Made by a program: the position numbers and the translations under genes. 64,000 nucleotides of DNA from NCBI GenBank assembly GCA_002205965.3, contig NADL03000094.1, forward strand, positions 248,001-312,000, written 5' to 3'. Below, piece by piece: positions 37,493 to 48,159 of this stretch (position 1 is its first letter; the number at the start of each line of letters is the position of its first letter). Under the pieces are notes generated by a model, which was not told the origin of the DNA, did not search any database, and saw nothing but the letters and a program-made list of their open reading frames with translations. The DNA is from Kappaphycus alvarezii (lineage: Eukaryota; Rhodophyta; Florideophyceae; Gigartinales; Solieriaceae).

Positions 37493-37734
37493 GTTCTTTT
37501 TGAGAATATTGATGGTTCTGCGGGTTCTGGAGGTGTAATTTTGTAGCGGGGATTCCTTTTTCTGTTGATATTATTGTTTGGTACTGAACTTTCTTTGGTA
37601 CTGCGATTTAACTCTGCGGGATCAGTTTGGAAGTGCCAGTTGGAGTAAATTTAAGTCTTGCAGAACTTTACAAAAGGTGCGCGTTCTTTATTAATCGATT
37701 TAACATGTTTTGGAACTAATTGATGGGTTTGGAA

Positions 37735-37960
37735 CTAGTTGTCGAATGGGAACATTGTAACTGGACTTGACCTGGGGATCGTGCTGTATATGTGTTAAGA
37801 TGGAGGTATTTACGCACTTTTGGACATGAAAATCGAGATTTATTTTTTTGTGTTATCGGGTCTTTGTTGGCATGCTTGAGCGTGCGGAAGAACTAGTTTT
37901 TAAAAAGTGGTTTAGTTTTGAAGATAATACAAATTTCCCATTTTGTTGAAATGGCCAAAA
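37735..37960 (+). repeat. Direct repeat, second copy, downstream of element A
   Basis: Partner of 37205-37440. The sequence between the two copies (37.5-37.7 kb) is T/G-rich and has no gene. Confidence 0.6.
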
Positions 37961-38111
37961 TGCGGTCATTTAGAGGGTTGGAGTTGCGATGTATACATAT
38001 TTATACAGAAGGTCTAGATTCTTTATTAGTAGTTTTGGTACCCTGGCCTCTTTTCTCAATATAATTTCCAGATTCTCCACGTCCACCAAGCTTGGACTTT
38101 GTGGAGATCGT

Positions 38112-38149
38112 ACACGTGTCTATCTCTCGGTCTCGAAATAGACATGTGT
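38112..38149. repeat. ACACGTGT hairpin, R copy 1
   Basis: A 38-base imperfect inverted repeat, ACACGTGTCTATCTCTCG facing CGAAATAGACATGTGT, the counterpart of the better hairpin at 46829-46866. Confidence 0.55.
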
Positions 38150-38965
38150 CTTGCTCCCGCTCGGCAGGGAGACATCTGAGTAGTCTAGAAATGTAATTCC
38201 CACCAAAGTAATTCCTCTAACACCAAGCAGAGCTATTTGAAGCACTATAAAGTAAAGAGAACTTGCAAATTTTACTTCCTTCAGATTCGAGAGCCATGCT
38301 CGCAAAATTGTTTCAACTTTCCGAAGCGGACAATTCAGTAAAGCCAGTAGATCAATACTTCAACAAAAACTGACACCATTTGCTAAGTTGGTTTCACAGA
38401 GTTCCAAATAGATCTGTTTGATATAAGGGAGATTAATTTGATGTAAATATCATTTCCAGGCTCCCCAGATGTCTCCCCCTGGCGAAAGGGAACTAGACAC
38501 GTGTATCCGAAATGAATTCAAGCCGAGCCAGGTTCCAACCCGCCAGAGGTTCCCATCAGGGAACTATTCAGTAACCAACCATGAGAAAATTTGTCAATCT
38601 TGTACGCGGGAACTTCTGCGAATGGCACGTCTTTGTATCCTACCCGGGAGCAATCCACAAACGACAAGATTTCGCCTCGAATTTAAATTTTTCTCTACAA
38701 GAAATGCAGCTTTCCCTCCTACCGATAGAGGAGGTAGATACAGCCGCCGGTGCGGGGGCGCGCCTCGAAGGCAGGGAGAGGTCACTCGATAGTCTCCCAT
38801 CCGGGAGCTGTGCACGAACGACACGTTGCTGTCAATTTTAAAGCTTTTACTGTTCAAAATTCGTAGGGGTTCCAACTGCGCAGTAGGAGTCTGTTCTAAC
38901 ATTTATGCATTGTTACGGCACAGTGCTTAACACAACCAACCAGAGAAACACCCACTTCCATCATT

Positions 38966-39850
38966 TTGGAACATATCAATCAGCAAAGATCTTATTACTT
39001 CTGGTCGAAAAACCACAGAGAAAGAATACACTTATCATTCTCTGCCTACAGCATTGCGTCATATATTGTGTTCAGCTCATCGAATTGCTTCCAGGGAGTA
39101 ATACCGTTCAAGTCACGGCACAATCTAGTTTTCAGAAACTCTTTGTCGAAAACATCACCACTGAATTCCTTCGACGAAATCAGCACCGTGGCAAACCGCT
39201 GCGCACTTTACGTCCAAACGAATCTTGCAGTCTCACTTACTTCTAACCCAGCAATGGCCTTCAAAACATCGTATAAAATGGTTTTTCTCCTTGTTCAGTT
39301 CCAAGATTTAATGCAGCTGGCACAGCGCACAACTCCTGGTCTTCTTCGCGGTATTTTCAATGGTTCAATCGCAGTAATCAAAGAATCGATGCAAAAAAAT
39401 TTCTCATCAGAAAAGTTCGGGAGGCCGACTCTCGATTTGAGGGGTGATATGGAAGAGTTCAATGGTCATCTTTCCGCACGCAGAGAAAATGAAAAAAGCG
39501 AGATCATTGTTCAGGGGACTATTCCAGGATCGGATGTCTTTCCTCTTCTAGCTTTTAAGAGCAGCGTAATCCTTGAGAAGATTGATTTTATCGACGGAAA
39601 GCATAGTAAAATTGCCGCCAAACAGGCGTCCCCGGAGTTCTCAACAGGAAGCTACCTGGTTATCTGTGACATTACGAATATGTGTTCCTACGATGACATG
39701 AAGCAGTACGCGTATGCGCATTCCCAAGGAGCCGCAACTGTCGACAAATGCTTCATAGATGTTTTCTGCTCGGTACGGGAAGACCAGGGCAATGGCATAT
39801 TTGCTAATATCTGTAAGGAAAATATGGTATCAAGTCTTTTTCTGCTCTAG
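38966..39850 (+). CDS. Unrecognised 294-codon frame in repeat R
   Basis: The longest single open frame in repeat R. The first third is rich in Ser/Phe and may be open by chance. The part from about 39255 (MAFKTSYKMVFLLVQFQDLM) reads more like protein: LLRGIFNGSIAVIKESMQ, then RRENEKSEIIVQGTIPGSDV, then GSYLVICDITNMCSYDDMKQ. I recognise no domain. The second R copy does not keep this frame open. It is followed after about 180 bp by another frame on the same strand (40033-40536), so both may be exons or broken pieces of one larger R-encoded protein. Confidence 0.35.
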   Translation: MEHINQQRSYYFWSKNHRERIHLSFSAYSIASYIVFSSSNCFQGVIPFKSRHNLVFRNSLSKTSPLNSFDEISTVANRCALYVQTNLAVSLTSNPAMAFKTSYKMVFLLVQFQDLMQLAQRTTPGLLRGIFNGSIAVIKESMQKNFSSEKFGRPTLDLRGDMEEFNGHLSARRENEKSEIIVQGTIPGSDVFPLLAFKSSVILEKIDFIDGKHSKIAAKQASPEFSTGSYLVICDITNMCSYDDMKQYAYAHSQGAATVDKCFIDVFCSVREDQGNGIFANICKENMVSSLFLL

Positions 39851-40032
39851 AAAAACTGACTCGGTAGCGAAGAAATCTTTTTCAAAGCTCTTGTCGTATT
39901 ATTACCCAAAAAGGTCATGTAGTGTTTTCTGTGAATGTCGTAGCTAGAAAAAGTGTCCGGAAGTTTGCGACATTAATGACGGAGTTTGGTACATTTTAGT
40001 TTAGGGGCACTCGGCATACTTATCGTGAGCTC

Positions 40033-40536
40033 TTGACGTACAAACAATTGGAAGTGAAGGAGCATATCCAGAATATGCAGATATGTGTTTGCAATGGATT
40101 AATGGAAAGGGAGGAGGACATAGCGTCTGCTCGGTTGCTTATGGCCTCTTCTTTCTTCAATGCATTAGATGAAAAAAATCATCCAATACTCAGAGGTGAA
40201 GTGTTGGGGATTTCAATGTTTCGAATGACTCAAAAGGTATGTGCTGAGCTTAGTATAGGCTTGAAAACTATTTCCGAGATTCTCCGGGATTCTACAGCTT
40301 TCTGTGTGGCTAATAGTTCTGTATTCAGAATTGGTAACGAAATCACATCTGGACTCATTGAAGGTATCGAAAATTCTATTTGCAACTCCTCTGCTGAATC
40401 ATTTCACTCGAAAGAGCTTCTAAGCTTCGATAAAATAGATTCAGATCCGAAGAAATCGGGGCAGAACATGAACAAAAGCGAATTGTCCATGAGAAAACAA
40501 ACAGAAGCGATTCTGATAGCGACAATCACGAAATAA
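40033..40536 (+). CDS. Unrecognised 167-codon frame in repeat R
   Basis: A helical, charged protein-like frame: KQLEVKEHIQNMQICVCNGL, EREEDIASARLLMASSFFNA, VCAELSIGLKTISEILRDST, and a Ser/Lys-rich tail with FHSKELLSFDKIDSD. No family is recognised. It sits between the 294-codon frame and the decayed frames from 40.6 kb onward on the same strand. The Lys/Ser/Glu-rich linker that follows (40.54-40.9 kb) suggests continuity with them through a frameshift. Confidence 0.35.
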   Translation: MTYKQLEVKEHIQNMQICVCNGLMEREEDIASARLLMASSFFNALDEKNHPILRGEVLGISMFRMTQKVCAELSIGLKTISEILRDSTAFCVANSSVFRIGNEITSGLIEGIENSICNSSAESFHSKELLSFDKIDSDPKKSGQNMNKSELSMRKQTEAILIATITK

Positions 40537-40537
40537 T

Positions 40538-42407
40538 GGGACAAAAAAAGGACTCAGAGAAGGATTCAGGTCTGGTGTCTGAACCTGAACCTACAACTCT
40601 GAATGAAAGCAAAATTTCGGAGTCCGTTAAGGTTGTAACTTTACGTGAGGAATATTTCAAATCATTCGTCTCTGGCGCTGAAATTTAAGTCAGCAGAAGA
40701 TGATGACGTAGGCGAGAATTCTCCTTGTTTGCTGAGAAGCCAGAAAAACCCAGTACAGATTATTTTTCGAGGATGCGCCCCTAATATTGAATCTGTAGAA
40801 AATAAAAACGAGACACTAGATCAACGATCATCAATGACGGGCTACCACTCAGTGCTCAGACGAAATCATTTGTGATGATGAAAAGGATCTTTCATTTTTT
40901 TCTGTGCCCAGCTCTCTTATCAATGTTCTAATAGCGGAAGTCCACAAAAATCTCCTAAGCCCCATTATAACCTTCAGAACAGATCAGAAATAATTTCAAC
41001 CTGAAAGAAACCAAAACGAGGCTTAAAGCGAAAATGGAAAAGTTCTGAAGACATTGAGTATGTCAATCGCAGAGGCAAGCGAAGGAATGTAACGAGTAAA
41101 TCTACTCATGAACATCAAATGGTCTGCAGGAAGAAAGCTGAGTGTGCTCTCAGGTGTGTTATATCTTCTCATCGAAAGCTTGAAAAGTTCTCATCTCGTC
41201 GGTTCTTGGTAGATAGTAAAACTATCGAGAATATACAGGAGACACAAGATGATCAGCAAGCAGCTTTTTTCGTTGATGAGCCGAGCTTACCGGCTTTGGA
41301 GTCAGCTTTGAACAACTTTAAAAGAAAAGTGGTACGGCATCTTCTCCGTTACGATTATATCCGAGAAAAAATCGAAGATTCTATAGTCCCGCAGAACTTC
41401 CCTTTGCGAAAAAGGTTTAGATACACTATATACAAGGGGAAAAATTATTCGTCATTAGACAATGTTTCTGAGGGAAGGAGAATATTGCCTACTATCTAAT
41501 AGAGAATATTTTCTCTCCAGATCATCCACGTCGGCACAAGTAGAAGCATTCTCGTTTGGAGGTATCCTTGAAATTATCTCTTCATTAGCAAAAAAGAATG
41601 TTGTAATATTCGATTTCACTCAATGCATGCCTGGGCTTCTCCTTAGGAAAACGATTCAGCGCAGTGATGAACTGATGGGTCAGTTTCTGAGAATATATTC
41701 AGAAACCGATGAAAACAAGGACGAAATGAAGTAGTTTGATATCATTCGAGATAAAATACTATCGAAATGTAACTGTGGTGGACACGCGATAATTACAGAA
41801 GAGAACGAAGATTCCTTGAATAAATCAGAGTAACCAAATCTAAACAAAGCTCACGATGGACCACACATTTCTCTTGAGGCAGGCGACGAAGATCAGTTAG
41901 AAATGAATGTGTTTGTTCACAACAGCATCTTAATCTCGACGAATTTGAATAACGAACACCTAGCTTCGTGAATGATGGGGAGAAAATGTGCAGAGTCTCG
42001 CATCCAGAGTGCGGAACGCGTTTTCATGGTGAATTTTCATAAAATGCTCAGAATATTCTAGGATTATGAATCATCCTGATCAAGAACCGCTTCCTATGGT
42101 GTATCCTGGGTCTTTCCTTGTCGACTACGGAACCAAGGTTAGTTACTTGGAGAACGAGATATCCCCTTTCGAGATGAGCGATCTTTACATCTCTGGACTG
42201 ACACATCGGAAGCTCTACTTCTATTGGAATACTAATAGTGTAGCTTCAATGGTGAATGAAGATCCAGAAACTGACATCAACTTCCATCCTGCATATAGTG
42301 ACGAACAGATTCTGATCAGGTTGTATGAGAAAGGCACGGGAGAATTGAAAAAGGAAAAATGGCTTTGGTTTGCCTCTATATCGAACCGGCAAAAATGTCT
42401 CTTCTGA
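40538..42407 (+). pseudogene. Unrecognised R-family protein, copy 1, frameshifted
   Basis: Pieces in order: an acidic/Ser-rich linker; KKAECALRCVISSHRKLEKF and AAFFVDEPSLPALESALNNF; FLREGEYCLLSNREYFLSRS, VEAFSFGGILEIISSLAKKN and VVIFDFTQCMPGLLLRKTIQ; a CNCGGHAII segment; and finally PLPMVYPGSFLVDYGTKVSY to KWLWFASISNRQKC. A frameshift lies near 41.47 kb and several stops between 41.73 and 42.06 kb. The same segments occur in the same order at 49.0-51.0 kb with independent damage, which shows it was one protein. The KC-CGGH and later Cys/His clusters could bind zinc. I do not recognise the family. Confidence 0.5.
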
Positions 42408-42550
42408 ACACGAAAGGGAAGAAATGCGAGAATTGTGATTCAGTGGAGCTATTTAGTCACTACGGAGACGAACATTCTCATCGATAATAGATTGAGAAAA
42501 TTATTGGGATTCCTATTGCTAGGATTCGGGACTAGGGGAGTGTAGGATAT

Positions 42551-43503
42551 ATTGCAATACTGTTCCTCTAGGGTTTAAGCATGATTTTAGGAGTTTTAGT
42601 GATTGGAATATGTGCTGTAATGACTAAAACTATATAGCAAAGAAATCCGGCTTAACTCATCTTTCGGCATCTGGACATGCTCATCTACGCTTAATTGGAA
42701 GACGATAGGGAAGAACCAGAACTCCGGTCAAAGTCTAGCTCGCCCCGAAAGCTTCACACGAGTGACACATGTTAGTTACCCACCCGGGATGTTAAAACGT
42801 ACGACACGTATAGAACCCCACAACGGGTCTTAATACGGCGGCATATTTTCGAAGTAGGGAGGGTGCTAAAGTATTTTTGTTTTCAACATCAAGGTTAGGA
42901 CAATTTGAGGTAGTAACTGGCTGCACGCCATCACTCACAGATGGCGTTTTTACGAAAACTACCTTGGGTAAGGCACTGTACTCGACATAAATTCATCGGA
43001 TCAAATGAAAAGGATACTGTAAACGTTCAGTATTATACAGATACACATCCGTCCATCCAAGTACCCACTTCCCTCGTTCCATGCCCATCCCGCTCAATAT
43101 ACATTCCCCAACTTTTTCCACCATTTATATTCTGAGGGCGGTATTCAACACAAGTCCAAACCCCGTCGAGTTAAAAAATCACTCTGTTGGCTTGTCAAGC
43201 ATCCATTCCTGAGGTGCACAATTTATTTTGAACTTATAGGCACAGAAAAATATAAGATCTTCTCAGAGCGCCAAAACAATCGCCTTTTTCACACTAATCT
43301 CATTATTTTTCAGTGACGATCTTAATCAGCCTGAACTGTTTCCGTATCCGACGACTGAATCCCCAATACCTGCTCAAACTAAATTCCCATTTATCAGGTG
43401 GACGGCTTCTGAATATCGGAGCGCTCCAGCTCTGTAACCCTTGGAAACTATCTTTTCTTTCTCTTGCTCCAATTTGGCCCTCAATTTTCCGGTTATTTAA
43501 TCT
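42551..43503. other. Spacer without recognised gene
   Basis: It holds the right edge of repeat R and a CCGGGAT...ACGACACGT motif at 42783-42810. Frames are short (at most 68 codons) and unrecognised. Confidence 0.35.
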
Positions 43504-44587
43504 ATGCAACGCTCTGTAACTCTGCTTGGTTTTGAGGAAGCGATTAACAATGGAAAAAAACTCAAAACAACCTCTACCCTCTTAGAATGTCTTTTATTCG
43601 CACAAACTTTCAAGTCGAGAGACAGTCATGTTTTGTTTCTTGGTACAAAGACCCAGTCCACCTCAGGAAGAAGGCGTCCCCCTTCTGTGAATGCACTCGA
43701 CGAGCTCCGCAACTCGGGATGGGTATCGAAAGTGTCGAAGTGTTCAAATGATGCTAGTTTGGAAGGAGCAAGGTAACCTCAAATTTCCCGTGGTATTATT
43801 CAATATGAGTGTGAAAAACTTTACTTGGATGATGACAGCGGCTCCAGAAACTTTCTAGATTATCCGGAATCCTTTGTTTCCATATAAGGTTATTCTCTCA
43901 CTGAATGAGCAGAAGGACAACTATTTCACCAAATTTCGAGTTCCTGTGCTTTCTAACACAGAAATTCATTTCAAAAAGATCGCGGAACTTGGAAACTTGA
44001 GCGATGCGTGGATCGGCCCTCGTTGTTTCTCGGGCAAAGATAACTCTCTTTATGATATGGACATTTAAAAACTATCCGCACTGGAAAATCAATTTACTAT
44101 GGAGTTTCGAGAGCATCCTCAAAGGTTACGGAATCCAGTGAAATGTCTACCAATTTTCTTCTTTTTGTTCAACAGCGAAGCCAAAATCGCTGGAAGAATT
44201 CCTTCAAAGACATCTGGATCACAGATTAGTGAAAAAGAATCTAAGGACATGCTAGAACGCTCTTTTCCACTATAAAAGAGATACTATCGGGTATATCCAC
44301 AGAATGCGTTAATACTGAAAATTTCACTACGCAACAGTTCATTTGATGATTACGGTGGCACCAAGGAGAAAGAACTATGGCATGGTCGTATAGATTTCGG
44401 TCGCAGGGACAAAAATTCGTCTGTGGAGTCCCAGAAGAAAAAGATCGCGGATATCTTTCATTGGACATGCCAACTTTACTCAACTCAAAAGATTCTAAGA
44501 CATAATCAATTGGTTACGGTGACTGGTGTTTCACTGGATGCATTGAAAACACGGAGATCTCATGGTTCCAGACTTCACGAAAAATGA
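43504..44587 (+). pseudogene. Unrecognised gene, two internal stops plus frameshift
   Basis: From 43874 one plus-strand frame runs 238 codons to a TGA near 44587, interrupted only by TAA at 44066 and TAA near 44273. Its peptide is protein-like throughout: NYFTKFRVPVLSNTEIHFKK, NQFTMEFREHPQRLRNPVKC, GSQISEKESKDMLERSFPL, ELWHGRIDFGRRDKNSSVES, then FHWTCQLYSTQKILRHNQLV. A preceding frame 43504-43776 (LLGFEEAINNGKKLKTTSTL) likely belongs to the same gene through a frameshift. No family is recognised. Neighbours are repeat R copies on both sides, so it may be part of a larger element. Confidence 0.45.
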
Positions 44588-44643
44588 AGACCTATTTGAG
44601 CAAAATCGAAGCAAAGGGGCAATGAAAAATATCAGGCTACGGA

Positions 44644-45060
44644 TTGTCCAGAAACAAGCCTATTTACTCATCTCTTATGCTATCCTCTGTCGATAACAAA
44701 TACAAGCTCATTTACGATGCTCCTGACTTCGAGGATATTCTAAACTGTCTGAAACATGGAACGCTACAAGTTCATCGAATAACCGGGAAGAATCTGAATA
44801 TGTATCTGAAGAAGCCGATGTTCAAGGCAAGAAGAGAACGAGGAGTTCAGCATCGGGTCCTAAAGAGGTCACTTTTTCACGGTCCTCTGATTCTAGGACC
44901 GATGCAGAAGACGTGAAATCTAGGAATGGCCCTCCACCACTAAAAAAGTAGTGGAGAGTTGTTACCCAAAAAATCCATCCTGGGAAATCTCAAGTTCCCC
45001 AAGAGGAGCAGTTGTTCGAGTTAGAAGAAGATGCAATTGCCGCCGACTTAAACAGGAATC
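44644..45060 (+). pseudogene. Unrecognised coding remnant, Ser/Glu/Lys-rich
   Basis: Frame 44644-44916 gives MSRNKPIYSSLMLSSVDNKY and EDILNCLKHGTLQVHRITGK. In another frame, 44.78-45.06 kb gives charged low-complexity text such as EEADVQGKKRTRSSASGPKE and PQEEQLFELEEDAIAADLNR. It probably continues the decayed gene at 43.5-44.6 kb. Confidence 0.3.
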
Positions 45061-46225
45061 GAGTTTGAAAGATATTGAGACTCACAAAGTTTCGATAAAA
45101 CACCGGTAATTTTTCCTGAAGCTACAAAACAGCTTGAAATCATTGATTCATTGAGCAATCTACAGATAGCAGACAAGGAGGCTACAAAAAATTCCCAATA
45201 AAGCAGAAACTGCCCATACGAATGCAAAGACATGAAAAATATGAGGAACAGCAAGAATATGACAGGCATCAAAGGAATTCCAAAAAGCATAATCCGATTT
45301 CTTAAGGGCGAGAGAAAGGGGAAAAGTAGCTGCCCAACAAAAAGAGTGTGGGTATGAGTCAAATGTTTGGTTCGTATTTTTCCTGCTAACAGAATGTTCT
45401 CATGGCCTGGAAGCCATGATCGTTTTATGACTTGCACACGCCGCCGTGCTCGCAGTTGGAAACTGCCGGAATTGTTACCGCAACCTTCCAAGACCGCCCG
45501 CTCCAAGAAACGAAGGTACAACTGGTCGGGACCTACATTTCGTAACACAATAGAATTCTGCTCCGCAAAGGTTTGTCCGCATTTGAAAGTTTTGTACGTA
45601 CAACCATTCCTACAATGCCGTCTTCCGAAATGGGAGTTCAACTCTTGTCCGTAGACACACAATGGCCCTTGTGCCGGCCCTCCTCCATCGTGCCCACCAT
45701 TTGTGCTTGTTCCCTTCAAAAGCAAACGAATGTCAGCAGCTGTCGACATTCTGGCGACCAAAGTCCTTCATTTGCTTCATTTCTGTGATACCCCTATGCT
45801 ATCGAGTAGGGTGAGAGAAATATGTATCGAGTTGCTCGTGGAAATGGATGTACATGAACTGCACCTGGGAAGCAGCGGAAGTCAGGGTTTTCCTTGAAAT
45901 TCATGACGTCTTACTGGATCTATATGAGAATTCTTTAAAAAGGATGGCATATCATTGCTCAAAGGCATATTTCCAGCGCGTGTCGCTGAAAGCTATCAAC
46001 ACAATGACATTTTCCTGGTTGATGTCAATTGTCTCCCAAAAGAAATGCGATAGGGCTTGTATGTATTTGAGCTTGCATTATCTACAAACGAGAACAGAGA
46101 TAGAGATATGAGAAAATTATGAAGTTTCTGGATTGCGACTGGATGTGGGAACTCTCGCTGACAATGAAGACGTGACCAGCAGAAAGGGTCCTTATAGGAA
46201 TCAATCTCTTTGAAGCCCAGCTTGG
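45061..46225. other. Overlapping frames, none recognised
   Basis: A 237-codon minus frame (45048-45761) overlaps a 95-codon plus frame (45367-45654) in a locally GC-richer stretch (45.38-45.80 kb). The minus frame ends in a hydrophobic stretch (PLMPVIFLLFLIFFMSLHSY) encoded by AT-rich DNA. Neither shows a motif, and I cannot say which, if either, was coding. Confidence 0.3.
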
Positions 46226-46229
46226 TCCA

Positions 46230-46735
46230 CTTTACTGCGGGCCTGCGGATTGACGGAACTTTTTATACCTACGATGGGATGAGATTTGGCAATTTTTGAG
46301 CCGTTCTGTATTCTTCGACCTTTGGAAGCTCAAGGGCCATTCTATAGATCGTCATTGTGTTGTATCTCAATGGGTAGTTTTGATTGCACATATAAAGAAA
46401 CCCATAGTCGATTACGACGGACAATTTTAATGATATTAGAGCTCTATCGGCCTATTTGCGACATGGCGCGGAGTAAGGACTGACAATGGTCACATCAAGA
46501 CCCGAAGGGTCACGAAAACCCAATTTTGCCGTTTCACAGATTGAAATTTTTTATTCTTACGATGGGATGACAATCACAGCGTATTTGCCCTCTGGGTATT
46601 ACTTCAACCTTCGGTAGCTCAGTCATTCTACACATCAGGCACAGGTAGTATATGTAGTCGCTTATTGTTTCACTTTGCGTAAAATGGAACCCATAGTCGA
46701 TATAAACGGTGTATATGATCAATGACACCTTTGCA
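46230..46735 (-). repeat. Diverged tandem duplication of about 250-300 bp
   Basis: Two neighbouring segments share TACGATGGGATGA, CGACCTTTGGAAGCTCA (second copy CAACCTTCGGTAGCTCA), ATTCTA.A.ATC and ACCCATAGTCGATTA. On the minus strand both encode versions of a peptide with VxIDYGF, then CRMTELPKVEV (second) or YRMALELPKVEEY (first). This suggests a duplicated coding module, now decayed. Confidence 0.5.
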
Positions 46736-46828
46736 AAATCCAGTTACACTAATAGTTTCCTTGGCCCCCTCTCATTAGAACGTCCAGCCTCTCCATGTCC
46801 TAGCAACTTTGGACCTTGTTGAAATCGT

Positions 46829-46866
46829 ACACGTGTCTATCTCCCGGTCGGGAAATAGACACGTGT
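46829..46866. repeat. ACACGTGT hairpin, R copy 2
   Basis: Left arm ACACGTGTCTATCTCCCG (46829-46846), two-base loop GT, right arm CGGGAAATAGACACGTGT (46849-46866): 17 of 18 pairs. It carries two CACGTG palindromes. It is a strong hairpin near the left end of repeat R and could be a protein-binding site or an element end. Confidence 0.75.
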
Positions 46867-47084
46867 CTACTTCCCGCTCGACAGGAGACATCTGAGGAGC
46901 CTGAAATGGTATTACATCAATCTAATCTCTCTAACATCAAGCAGAGCTATTCGAAACTTGAAAATTTAATAGAAATTGCAAATTATACTACCTTAAGATT
47001 CGAGGTCATGTCCCAAATCTTTCGAAGTATTGCCAAGGAGATTGATGGCAATGCTTGAGGACTATTTCCAAGTATTGTTGAATC

Positions 47085-47135
47085 CCTAAAACCTCCAAAA
47101 ATTCCCTAATGCCCTAAAGCCCCCAAAGCCTAGAA
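47085..47135 (-). repeat. Telomere-like relic (CCCTAA-rich)
   Basis: CCCTAAAACC, then ATTCCCTAATGCCCTAAAG and CCCCCAAAGCC: the reverse complement of degenerate TTTAGGG units. It lies at the edge of the element fragment inserted in repeat R. Confidence 0.5.
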
Positions 47136-47189
47136 ACACTACTATTAATTAGAGGATATCATTCGTATCTTCTGGCCTCAGCTTAATAT

Positions 47190-48152
47190 TCATCCTGGCC
47201 TGCTTTAATTTTGAAATAATCGTCGGTACTTGCACCCAATCTCAGAAGATACTTTTTCTAATAGATCATGGTTAGCAGCAGCTTTCCTTTGGATAGCAGC
47301 GAGATCATTCTTCGCATAAGGATATCTTCACTGATTTTCAAGTTTTGATCTGCTTTTTCGTAAAAAACGCCGCTCCACTCTTCCGGGGAACGATTAGGGT
47401 AAAACGGTAGATCTCCACCCTTAAACGGACGAGATTAATGTACACATAAGAATCCGTAAATAGCAACCGTAATTGCTGGAACCAGCGTATCCCGAAGCCT
47501 CAAGCTTGCTTGAAAGTACGAAGTTCTCATTGATAACTATTCTTGCATTTTCATTTCCAAGTAGTCGTTGTCTCCTTTCGTTAGAAAAGCTGTAAATTCG
47601 CTTTTCCTTTGTCCATTAGATGAAAACGTAGTTTGAGGGTCAGAATGTAATGGGGTCCCATTTTCACTCTGGAAACCCAACATATAAGCGAGTAAATCCA
47701 GAAAATGCCCGGAAACACCCGGACGAAATCTATTGTTTCCACTGTTTCCTTTTAGTATTTCCCTTAACCAGTTTGCAAGACACGAGGCTTGGATAGAGGC
47801 CACCACACGAGGAACAGGTTAGTAATGGTTTTTCTGAGGATGTTGCAATGGGGGCGCGTTCGCTGTCCGCAGATCTTTCTTTCCCCTCACGATGTCCAGT
47901 ATCTCGAGGTGATATCGTATAGTGTAACGATAAGAGCCCCGATCCACTCTTTCACAAACAATCTCGAGGCCATATTCTTCTGGATACCTGAAGTGATAGG
48001 ATTCTTCATCTTAAACAAACCTTCTTCGTAAATTGGAACGTAAGCTAGAATCCCTTTCCTTTTCCCGCTCTCCTCAATAGATTTGTTGATTTTTTCATAA
48101 GTAAATGCCAGTTCATACACCTCACCACTTGTAGAGTGAAATCTAACCATTT
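47190..48152 (-). pseudogene. Unrecognised minus-strand element gene, copy 1
   Basis: The ATG at 48150 starts MVRFHSTSGEVYELAFTYEK, INKSIEESGKRKGILAYVPI and NPITSGIQKNMASRLFVKEW, ending at a stop near 47887. A second frame (47806-47537) continues with ANWLREILKGNSGNNRF and KSEFTAFLTKGDNDYLEM. Further down a third frame gives SYVYIN-type text with LPFY. All pieces recur at 52190-53135 and 59130-60075, so one protein is implied, with frameshifts or introns between pieces. No family is recognised; the V-Y-I-N strand faintly recalls BAH domains, which I do not claim. This is the least broken N-terminus of the three copies. Confidence 0.5.
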
Positions 48153-48159
48153 ACCTTCC

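Larger units (their letters stand above)
38040..42550. repeat. Repeat family R, copy 1
   Basis: A 4.5 kb block that matches 46740-51060 with gaps. Landmarks in the same order are the ACACGTGT hairpin (38112-38149), AACACCAAGCAGAGCTATT, the GGGAACTATTCAGTAACC and ATCCTACCCGGGAGCAATCC pair near 38.57-38.66 kb, and the unrecognised plus-strand gene ending in PLPMVYPGSFLVDYGTKV. It also contains short CCGGGAG...ACGACACGT motifs. The family looks like a mobile element of unknown class. Confidence 0.6.

Noticed and set aside
42066..42407. SET-domain or BAH-domain call for the R-family and minus-strand element proteins
   Set aside because: Only faint pattern similarity; no diagnostic residues could be pointed to.
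45048..45761. 237-codon minus-strand frame, possibly a membrane protein
   Set aside because: Its hydrophobic end comes from AT-rich DNA, no motif is visible, and plus-strand frames overlap it; listed only as an uncertain region.
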